Below are positions 1 through 4,355 of a DNA stretch of 5,020 bases, piece by piece. Position numbers and translations under genes: made by a program. The notes under the pieces were generated by a model. That model ran no database searches, was not told the origin of the DNA, and saw only the letters and a list, made by a program, of their open reading frames with translations. The first letter of the stretch is position 1. Every line of letters starts with the position of its first letter. Location of the stretch: the NCBI GenBank assembly GCA_030538335.1, contig JAUNUE010000145.1, forward strand, positions 1 to 5,020, read 5' to 3'. Origin of the DNA: Allobrachymonas sp. (GTDB lineage Bacteria > Pseudomonadota > Gammaproteobacteria > Burkholderiales > Burkholderiaceae_C).

Positions 1-46
1 AAATAACCCGTGGGGGCAAGCACCCACCCTACCGCGCTGCACCCTC

Positions 47-83
47 CCCTCTCCCCTTGCGGGAGAGGGTCAGGGAGAGGGGG
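47..83. repeat. C/G-rich palindromic intergenic repeat
   Basis: CCCTCTCCC (47-55) pairs perfectly with GGGAGAGGG (61-69) around the loop CTTGC. GGGAGAGGG recurs at 73-81, so CCCCTCTCCC (46-55) can instead pair 10 bp with 73-82, giving two competing stem-loops. I recall near-identical elements scattered between genes in many Betaproteobacteria. It begins 9 bp past the stop of the CoA-transferase gene. No T-run follows the stem on the minus strand, so it is not a textbook terminator, though the stem could protect the 3' end of that message. Confidence 0.7.
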
Positions 84-91
84 CAACCTCC

Positions 92-1654
92 TTACGCCAC
101 CACCGTATCCGCCGCCTTTGGCTTGGCTGGCGCTGCATCCTTGCGCATGCTGCCGGTTTCTTCAAACCGCTGGTGCCACGACAGCGCCTCGGTCAGGATA
201 TGCGGCGTGTGCTTGCCGGGCGATTCGCGCAGCGAGCGCTCGTAGTAATCGGTGAGCATGTCGCGGTAGTCGGGGTGGGCGCATTTGGCAATCACCACCT
301 TGGCGCGCTGCTTGGGCGCCAAACCGCGCAAATCGGCCAGACCCTGCTCGGTCACGATCACCTGCACGTCGTGCTCGGTGTGGTCGACGTGGCTGACCAT
401 CGGCACGATGCACGAAATCTTGCCGCTCTTGGCGGTAGACGGCGTCATGAAGGCCGAGATATAGGCGTTGCGCGCAAAGTCGCCCGAGCCGCCAATGCCG
501 TTCATGATGCGCGTACCCATGATGTGCGTGGAGTTGACGTTACCGTAGATGTCGGCCTCGATCATGCCGTTCATCGACAGCGTGCCCAGGCGGCGGATCA
601 GCTCCGGGTGGTTGCTCATTTCCTGCGGGCGCAGCAGGATGCGGTTGCGCAAGGTCTCGATGTTTTTCTCGAAGTAATCCAGACCGGCTTTGCTCAGGCT
701 GATGGCAGTGGCCGAGGCGTGGCGCAGCTTGCCGCTGGCAATCATGTCGAGCATGCCGTCTTGCAGCACCTCGGTATAGGCCGTCATGTTGTCGAAACTG
801 CTCTTGTTCAGGCCCGCCAGCACGGCGTTGGCGATGTTGCCCACGCCCGATTGCAGCGGCAGCAGGTTGCGCGGCAAACGACCCAGCTTGACTTCGTGCT
901 GGAAAAACTCCACCAGGTGCGCGGCAATCTGCTCCGACTCGGCATCGGGCGGGGTGAAGTCGGTGTTGCGGTCGGCGGCGTGGGTTTCGACCACCGCCAC
1001 CACCTTGGCCGGGTCTACACGCAGGTACGGTATGCCGATGCGGTTGTCGCTGTGCGTCATCGGAATCGGCAGGCGGTGCGGCGGTACCTGGGTGCCGTAG
1101 TAGATATCGTGCATGCCGTCAAGATGCATGCTCTGGTGGCTGTTCACTTCCAGAATCACCTTGTCGGCGCGATCGAGCCAGGTCTTGTTGTTGCCAATGG
1201 CGGTGGAGGGCACCAGCGAGCCGTCTTCGAGAATGGCCGTGACCTCGATCACCGCCACATTGAGCTTGCCGTAAAAGCCAAACCACACGTGCTGCGCCAC
1301 GTGCGAAAGGTGCAGGTCGGCGTACTGCATCGTGCCTTCGTTGATCTTCTGGCGGCACACCGGGTCAGACTGGTACGGTATGCGCAACTCAATGCCATCG
1401 ACCTTGGCCAGTGCGCCGTCCAGTTCGGGGGCAGTAGAAGCGCCTGTCCATACGCTGATGCGAAACGCCTCGCCCCGCGCATGCGCGGCTTCGATGCGCC
1501 TGGCCAGTTCGACCGGCACCTCCTTGGGGTGGCCCGAGCCGGTAAAGCCGCTCATGCCTACGTTGTCGCCGGGCATGATCTGCGCAGCAGCCGCTTCGGC
1601 CGACATGATTTTTTCGCGAAACTGGGCGTTCAAAACGCGCGATGCTTGTTCCAT
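92..1654 (-). CDS. Acetyl-CoA hydrolase/CoA-transferase family protein (probable succinyl-CoA:acetate CoA-transferase)
   Basis: This 520-residue cytoplasmic enzyme belongs to the acetyl-CoA hydrolase/transferase family (AarC, Cat1 and ScpC relatives), which moves CoA between acyl-CoA and a carboxylate such as acetate. Visible signatures are the N-terminal SGFTGSGHPKEVP (about residues 35-47), QSGVGNIANAV (269-279), AYTEVLQDGM with the expected catalytic glutamate at E295 (codon 770-772), the glycine-rich GIGGSGDFARN (386-396) and VTEQGLADLRG (434-444). The position of E295 agrees with Glu294 of Acetobacter AarC as I recall it. The length is usual for the family (about 490-520). The C-terminal tail is rich in Ala, Pro and Lys and looks disordered. 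I chose the ATG at 1654 because the frame's first ATG (1735) adds 27 residues without family character, while AAGGA lies 11 nt before 1654. It is the last gene of a three-gene minus-strand group. Acyl preference (acetate or propionate; transferase or hydrolase) cannot be read from the sequence. Confidence 0.9.
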   Translation of the reverse strand: MEQASRVLNAQFREKIMSAEAAAAQIMPGDNVGMSGFTGSGHPKEVPVELARRIEAAHARGEAFRISVWTGASTAPELDGALAKVDGIELRIPYQSDPVCRQKINEGTMQYADLHLSHVAQHVWFGFYGKLNVAVIEVTAILEDGSLVPSTAIGNNKTWLDRADKVILEVNSHQSMHLDGMHDIYYGTQVPPHRLPIPMTHSDNRIGIPYLRVDPAKVVAVVETHAADRNTDFTPPDAESEQIAAHLVEFFQHEVKLGRLPRNLLPLQSGVGNIANAVLAGLNKSSFDNMTAYTEVLQDGMLDMIASGKLRHASATAISLSKAGLDYFEKNIETLRNRILLRPQEMSNHPELIRRLGTLSMNGMIEADIYGNVNSTHIMGTRIMNGIGGSGDFARNAYISAFMTPSTAKSGKISCIVPMVSHVDHTEHDVQVIVTEQGLADLRGLAPKQRAKVVIAKCAHPDYRDMLTDYYERSLRESPGKHTPHILTEALSWHQRFEETGSMRKDAAPAKPKAADTVVA

Positions 1655-1665
1655 GATGAGACGAG

Positions 1666-1670
1666 TCCTT
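1666..1670 (-). promoter_or_regulatory. Ribosome binding site of the CoA-transferase gene
   Basis: AAGGA on the minus strand lies 11 nt before the ATG at 1654. The spacing is on the long side, but this is the only good site in the region and it decides the start over the ATG at 1735. Confidence 0.6.
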
Positions 1671-1779
1671 GTGTGCCTGTAAGTTTTTAGTGCCTGCGCA
1701 AAGCCCTCACGAGGAAAGCGTCGAGCAGGTTTCACCGGTACGCGCCTGGCCTGTTGCGTCCGGCATGGGGAAACCAGTG

Positions 1780-1785
1780 ATTGTA
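1780..1785 (-). promoter_or_regulatory. Possible -10 box for the CoA-transferase gene
   Basis: In an AT-rich island (about 1780-1800) within GC-rich DNA the minus strand reads TTTTTACAAT. TACAAT is a good -10 match about 125 bp before the start codon. No convincing -35 box is found at 16-18 bp, so this is a weak call that would need an activator or another site. A separate promoter here would fit the 265-bp gap after the DUF779 gene. Confidence 0.25.
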
Positions 1786-1832
1786 AAAATACTTTAACCC
1801 TACCCCTGACAGAAACTTACAAGGAGGCAGGC

Positions 1833-1851
1833 AGCCGCGGTTTGGGCGGCT
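1833..1851 (-). terminator. Stem-loop downstream of the DUF779 gene
   Basis: AGCCGC (1833-1838) pairs with GCGGCT (1846-1851) around a 7-nt loop. A smaller stem, GCAAC (1882-1886) with GTTGC (1894-1898), lies nearer the stop codon. Both sit in the 3' flank of the DUF779 message. Neither is followed by a T-run on the minus strand, so termination here is only a possibility. Confidence 0.25.
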
Positions 1852-1919
1852 TTGCGCGCGATTGCGCAGTTCCTGCAAGCCGCAACAGGCGAAGTTGCCG
1901 CGCACACACGTTGCGCGAC

Positions 1920-2318
1920 CTATGCAGGCGGCGCGCCTTCTTCAGGCGGGTGCGCATCCAGCCACGCCTGCTCTTCAGGCGTAAACACCCGCGAACGGGT
2001 ATGAAAGGCCTTGCCCGTGCCGGTTTCAAGCGAAAAGGTGCCGCCCAGGCCGTCTACCACATCCAGAATCAACTGCGTGTGCTTCCACGTCTCGAACTGC
2101 TGTTTGCTGATGTAGAACGGCACGCCCGCCACCTCGCCCAATTTCACGTCCCATACGCCAATGGTCAGGTCGGTGGGCAAGTAGCAATTGGCCGCGCTGT
2201 TGTCGCAACAGCCGCCAGACTGGTGGAACATCAGGCTGCCGTGCTGCAACTCCAGCGCGCGGATCAACTCAATGGCAGCCGGGGTGGCAACGATGCGTTC
2301 GACCATGTGTTCAGCCAT
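1920..2318 (-). CDS. DUF779 domain protein, companion of the aldehyde dehydrogenase
   Basis: This is a small 132-residue soluble protein of the DUF779 family, with no signal peptide or membrane segment. The family hallmark is HQSGGCCDNSAANCY, giving C37, C38 and C45 with H32 nearby, which looks able to bind a metal or undergo thiol chemistry. The second conserved part is SLETGTGKAFHTRSRVFT near the C-terminus (about residues 96-113). Family members are repeatedly found beside ExaC/AldB-type acetaldehyde dehydrogenases, as here, where it follows the dehydrogenase by 252 bp. A role in supporting or maturing that enzyme is inference; no activity is established to my knowledge. I chose the ATG at 2318 because AAGGAG ends 6 nt before it; the frame is open to an ATG at 2381, but that stretch is AT-rich, runs into a palindromic repeat and looks like the promoter. 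The stop is TAG at 1920-1922. Confidence 0.88.
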   Translation of the reverse strand: MAEHMVERIVATPAAIELIRALELQHGSLMFHQSGGCCDNSAANCYLPTDLTIGVWDVKLGEVAGVPFYISKQQFETWKHTQLILDVVDGLGGTFSLETGTGKAFHTRSRVFTPEEQAWLDAHPPEEGAPPA

Positions 2319-2323
2319 ATTCG

Positions 2324-2330
2324 TCTCCTT
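2324..2330 (-). promoter_or_regulatory. Ribosome binding site of the DUF779 gene
   Basis: AAGGAGA on the minus strand is a near-perfect Shine-Dalgarno sequence, with its AAGGAG core 6 nt before the ATG at 2318. It fixes this start rather than the ATG at 2381. Confidence 0.85.
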
Positions 2331-2332
2331 GT

Positions 2333-2347
2333 TCACCTTTGAGGTGA
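2333..2347. promoter_or_regulatory. Short inverted repeat next to the DUF779 ribosome binding site
   Basis: TCACCT (2333-2338) and AGGTGA (2342-2347) form a 6-bp stem with a 3-nt loop, ending 2 bp upstream of the Shine-Dalgarno sequence. It could be an operator or a leader hairpin that tunes translation. It may equally be chance; the loop of three is tight for an RNA stem. Confidence 0.35.
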
Positions 2348-2350
2348 GTG

Positions 2351-2378
2351 GATATAGCCAAATCTGAAAATAATCAGA
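2351..2378 (-). promoter_or_regulatory. Candidate promoter of the DUF779 gene
   Basis: This is an AT-rich stretch in GC-rich surroundings. On the minus strand it holds TTTGGCTATATCC with the -10-like TATATC at 2351-2356, 32 bp before the start codon. Just upstream is TCTGA-N6-TCAGA (2363-2378), an inverted repeat covering the -35 region, where no TTGACA-like box is found. The same arrangement precedes the dehydrogenase gene (4195-4220), which is the main reason for believing it. Confidence 0.4.
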
Positions 2379-2380
2379 CA

Positions 2381-2447
2381 CCGTTCGCCCTGAGGTATCG
2401 AAGGGCAGACACCTTCCATGTGGGCTTCGATACCTCAGCCCGAACGG
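2381..2447. repeat. Paired inverted intergenic repeat, two 26-nt units
   Basis: The left unit (2381-2406) starts CCGTTCGCCCTGAGG and the right unit (2422-2447) is its inverted copy, separated by 15 bp. They agree at 22 of 26 positions. Each unit also folds alone: GCCCT with AGGGC on the left, and GGGCT with AGCCC on the right when read in the same sense. The four differences (positions 8, 9, 24, 25 of the unit) swap both sides of that stem, so pairing is kept. It resembles the CCGTTCG-CCTGAG-TCGAAG repeat that I recall as frequent in Comamonadaceae and relatives. It lies between the dehydrogenase and DUF779 genes and could act as a transcription barrier or mRNA-stabilising structure. Confidence 0.8.
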
Positions 2448-2538
2448 ATCGGGTGAAAATTGTCAAATTTATTTCTCGAAATGACTATACCCGGTGGCTG
2501 GCAGGCCTTGATGACCCGCCAGCCGCTGATGCTGTGCA

Positions 2539-2558
2539 GCCTGCCCTCTTGTGCAGGC
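2539..2558 (-). terminator. Stem-loop just downstream of the aldehyde dehydrogenase gene
   Basis: GCCTGC (2539-2544) pairs with GCAGGC (2553-2558) around an 8-nt loop, 12 nt past the dehydrogenase stop codon. A second stem, GGCTGGC (2496-2502) with GCCAGCC (2518-2524), follows. No T-run comes after either on the minus strand, so this is a possible 3'-end structure rather than a canonical intrinsic terminator. Confidence 0.3.
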
Positions 2559-2570
2559 AGGATCTACAGA

Positions 2571-4091
2571 TCAGAAAAAGCCCAGCTTGGTCTCGCTGTA
2601 GCTCACCAGCAGGTTTTTGGTTTGCTGGTAGTGCGCGAGCATCATCTGGTGGTTCTCACGGCCAATGCCCGACTGCTTGTAGCCGCCAAACGCTGCGTGC
2701 GCGGGATACTGGTGGTAGCAGTTGGTCCACACACGCCCGGCCTGGATGCCGCGCCCCATGCGGTAGGCGGTATTTCCGTTGCGCGTCCACACGCCAGCGC
2801 CCAGCCCGTAGATGGTGTCGTTGGCAATGGCCAGCGCATCGGCCTCGTCCTTGAAGGTGGTCACGGCCAGCACCGGGCCGAAGATTTCTTCCTGGAAGAT
2901 GCGCATCTTGTTGTGGCCTTTGAACAGCGTCGGCTGCACGTAGTAGCCACCTGCCAGTTCGCCGGGCAGTTGGGCCAGATCGCCACCCGCCAACACCTCT
3001 GCGCCTTCTTCCTTACCCAGCTCCAGATACGACTTGATCTTGGTGATCTGCTCTTGCGAGGCCTGCGCGCCCATCATGGTTTCGGTATCGAGCGGGTTGC
3101 CATGCTTGATGGCAGCCACGCGCTTCAGACAACGCTCCATGAACGGCTCGTAGATCGACTCCTGGATCAGCGCACGGCTCGGGCAAGTGCAGATTTCGCC
3201 CTGGTTGAAGGCGAACAGCACCAGTCCTTCGATGGCCTTGTCAAGGTAGCTGTCGTCCTTGTCCATCACGTCGGCAAAAAACACATTGGGCGATTTGCCG
3301 CCCAGCTCCAGAGTGGCGGGAATCAGGCTGTTGGCGGCGGCTTGCGCAATCACGCGCCCGGTGGAAGTCGAGCCGGTAAATGCCACCTTGGCAATGCGCG
3401 GGCTGCTGGCGAGCTTCATGCCCACTTCACGACCCGGCCCGTTGATGATGTTGAGCACGCCGGGCGGCAGGATGTCGGCAATGAACTCCATCAGCACCAG
3501 AATGCTCACAGGCGTGGCCGAAGCGGGCTTGAGCACAATGCAGTTGCCTGCCGCCAGTGCGGGCGCGAGCTTCCAGGTCGCCATGAGGATGGGGAAGTTC
3601 CACGGAATGATCTGCCCCACCACCCCCAACGGCTCGTAGAAGTGGTAAGCCACGGTGTCTTTATCCAGATCGGAAATACCGCCTTCCTGCGACCGGATCG
3701 CACCCGCAAAGTAACGGAAATGGTCGGCCGCCAGCGGAATGTCGGCCGCCAGCGTTTCGCGGACGGGCTTGCCGTTGTCAACGGTTTCGGCATAGGCAAT
3801 TTTTTCGAGGTTGGCCTCGATGCGCTCGGCAATCTTGATCAACAGGTTGCTGCGCTCGGTGGCTGAGGTGCGCGCCCAGGCGTCTTTGGCGGCATGTGCG
3901 GCATCCAGCGCCTTCTCCAGATCTTCGGCCGTGGAATTGGCGACCTGGCAGAACACCTTGCCATTGACCGGTGAAACGTTGTCAAGGTACTGGCCCTTGA
4001 TCGGGGCCACCCACTTGCCGCCGATGAAGTTGTCGTATTTGGCCTTGAATTGCACGGGGGCATCTGCGTGCCCCGGAAACGGATAGATCAT
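2571..4091 (-). CDS. exaC: NAD-dependent acetaldehyde dehydrogenase, ExaC/AldB type
   Basis: This 506-residue cytoplasmic aldehyde dehydrogenase should oxidise acetaldehyde or other short aldehydes to the acid with NAD, as in ethanol breakdown. The ALDH signatures are all present: PWNFP with the oxyanion asparagine N165, cofactor-contacting K188, GSTSTG of the nucleotide-binding fold (240-245), ELGGKSPN with general base E262, FNQGEICTCPSR with catalytic C301 (codon 3189-3191) and a second cysteine C303, and EIFGP with E402. The C-terminus KNLLVSYSETKLGFF and the opening MIYPFPG are typical of Pseudomonas ExaC, also about 506 residues by my recollection. That match, plus GAAGGA 7 nt upstream, supports the ATG at 4091 rather than the first ATG of the frame at 4238. 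It is transcribed away from glnS, with DUF779 and a CoA-transferase downstream. Substrate preference is inferred from the family; AldB is the alternative name. Confidence 0.93.
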   Translation of the reverse strand: MIYPFPGHADAPVQFKAKYDNFIGGKWVAPIKGQYLDNVSPVNGKVFCQVANSTAEDLEKALDAAHAAKDAWARTSATERSNLLIKIAERIEANLEKIAYAETVDNGKPVRETLAADIPLAADHFRYFAGAIRSQEGGISDLDKDTVAYHFYEPLGVVGQIIPWNFPILMATWKLAPALAAGNCIVLKPASATPVSILVLMEFIADILPPGVLNIINGPGREVGMKLASSPRIAKVAFTGSTSTGRVIAQAAANSLIPATLELGGKSPNVFFADVMDKDDSYLDKAIEGLVLFAFNQGEICTCPSRALIQESIYEPFMERCLKRVAAIKHGNPLDTETMMGAQASQEQITKIKSYLELGKEEGAEVLAGGDLAQLPGELAGGYYVQPTLFKGHNKMRIFQEEIFGPVLAVTTFKDEADALAIANDTIYGLGAGVWTRNGNTAYRMGRGIQAGRVWTNCYHQYPAHAAFGGYKQSGIGRENHQMMLAHYQQTKNLLVSYSETKLGFF

Positions 4092-4098
4092 GGTGATT

Positions 4099-4104
4099 TC
4101 CTTC
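4099..4104 (-). promoter_or_regulatory. Ribosome binding site of the aldehyde dehydrogenase gene
   Basis: GAAGGA on the minus strand lies 7 nt before the ATG at 4091 and supports that start over the ATG at 4238. Confidence 0.75.
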
Positions 4105-4133
4105 GTTGATGGCGGCGCGCGCATCCTGCAGCC

Positions 4134-4146
4134 TGTGACAGTCACA
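4134..4146. promoter_or_regulatory. Perfect palindrome TGTGAC-A-GTCACA in the dehydrogenase leader
   Basis: Two 6-bp arms flank a single central base, 43 bp upstream of the dehydrogenase start. The half-sites look like CRP-type TGTGA/TCACA, but the spacer is 3 rather than 6, so it is not a standard CRP site. It is a candidate operator for an unidentified regulator. If the promoter is at 4195-4200 it lies downstream of the transcription start, where binding would repress. Confidence 0.4.
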
Positions 4147-4157
4147 ACCGGACAACC

Positions 4158-4182
4158 GCCCGCGGGCGCGCCATGCGCGGGC
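4158..4182 (-). promoter_or_regulatory. GC-rich stem-loop in the dehydrogenase 5' leader
   Basis: GCCCGCG (4158-4164) can pair with CGCGGGC (4176-4182) over an 11-nt loop; a self-complementary 12-mer CGCCCGCGGGCG (4157-4168) overlaps it. It would form a strong hairpin about 65 nt before the start codon in the message. A regulatory role is only possible; GC-rich DNA gives such stems by chance. Confidence 0.3.
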
Positions 4183-4194
4183 AAGAAACAGGGG

Positions 4195-4220
4195 GATATA
4201 TGCAAAGCCATGCTAGCATG
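4195..4220 (-). promoter_or_regulatory. Candidate promoter of the aldehyde dehydrogenase gene with overlapping palindrome
   Basis: The minus strand reads TTTGCATATATCC, with the -10-like TATATC at 4195-4200, about 103 bp before the start codon. The perfect 12-bp palindrome CATGCTAGCATG (4209-4220) sits where a -35 box would be and no TTGACA-like box is seen. This suggests a promoter that depends on a bound regulator. The closely similar box before the DUF779 gene supports it. Confidence 0.4.
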
Positions 4221-4221
4221 T

Positions 4222-4235
4222 TTGCCATTTGGCAA
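4222..4235. promoter_or_regulatory. Inverted repeat TTGCCA-TT-TGGCAA, candidate operator
   Basis: Perfect 6-bp arms with a 2-bp centre lie directly beside the 12-bp palindrome at 4209-4220. The half-site GGCAA/TTGCC recurs in the palindrome GGCAATTGCC at 4269-4278. Together they look like binding sites for a dimeric regulator of the divergent region. Which regulator is unknown, and none is encoded in the window. Confidence 0.45.
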
Positions 4236-4254
4236 CACCCCGCAAAAGCATTCA

Positions 4255-4278
4255 CCTGAGCGCCCTCAGGCAATTGCC
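4255..4278. promoter_or_regulatory. Overlapping palindromes between the divergent genes
   Basis: CCTGAG (4255-4260) and CTCAGG (4265-4270) form a 6-bp stem with a 4-nt loop. The perfect 10-bp palindrome GGCAATTGCC (4269-4278) overlaps its end and shares the GGCAA half-site with 4222-4235. They lie about 80 bp before glnS and could serve either gene. Confidence 0.35.
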
Positions 4279-4342
4279 CATGAGGTGCTGCGCGCCCGCC
4301 GGATAAGGGCTAGGCACCCTGCTTTTCATACCTTCGAACTTC

Positions 4343-4348
4343 TACAAT
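4343..4348 (+). promoter_or_regulatory. Probable -10 box of glnS, immediately before the start codon
   Basis: TACAAT matches the -10 consensus at five of six positions and ends only 7 nt before the ATG at 4356. Transcription would start at or within a base or two of that ATG, giving a leaderless message, consistent with the lack of any Shine-Dalgarno sequence in the preceding 30 bases. The -35 region is poor: TTTTCA at 4323-4328 gives only a 14-bp spacer. Confidence 0.45.
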
Positions 4349-4355
4349 CCCGCGC

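Noticed and set aside
1..91. Small plus-strand open frames over the left end
   Set aside because: They run through the palindromic repeat and into the antisense of the CoA-transferase gene, with no ribosome binding site or recognisable product.
173..1690. Plus-strand open frame of 505 codons antisense to the CoA-transferase gene
   Set aside because: It mirrors the minus-strand gene almost exactly, its translation is rich in His, Arg, Val and Gly without family motifs, and the opposite strand has full catalytic signatures. It is a by-product of high-GC codon use.
1655..1735. N-terminal extension of 27 residues on the CoA-transferase
   Set aside because: It is basic and unlike the family, and no ribosome binding site precedes the ATG at 1735.
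1678..1821. Inverted copies of TGTAAGTTT at 1678-1686 and 1813-1821
   Set aside because: Only 9 bp, 126 bp apart, with no related sequence around them; likely chance.
1842..2342. Plus-strand open frame of 166 codons across the DUF779 gene
   Set aside because: It is opposite the DUF779 gene, has no recognisable domain and lacks a ribosome binding site.
2460..3866. Plus-strand open frame of 468 codons antisense to the aldehyde dehydrogenase gene
   Set aside because: Same reasoning: low-complexity His/Arg/Gly/Val-rich translation opposite a clear ALDH gene.
4195..4235. Sigma-54 promoter before the dehydrogenase gene
   Set aside because: TGGCA and TTTGCA elements are present, but no GG-N10-GC pair has the exact spacing sigma-54 requires.
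4092..4238. N-terminal extension of 49 residues on the aldehyde dehydrogenase
   Set aside because: The stretch has no ALDH character and covers the palindrome-rich leader; the MIYPFPG start has a ribosome binding site and matches ExaC.
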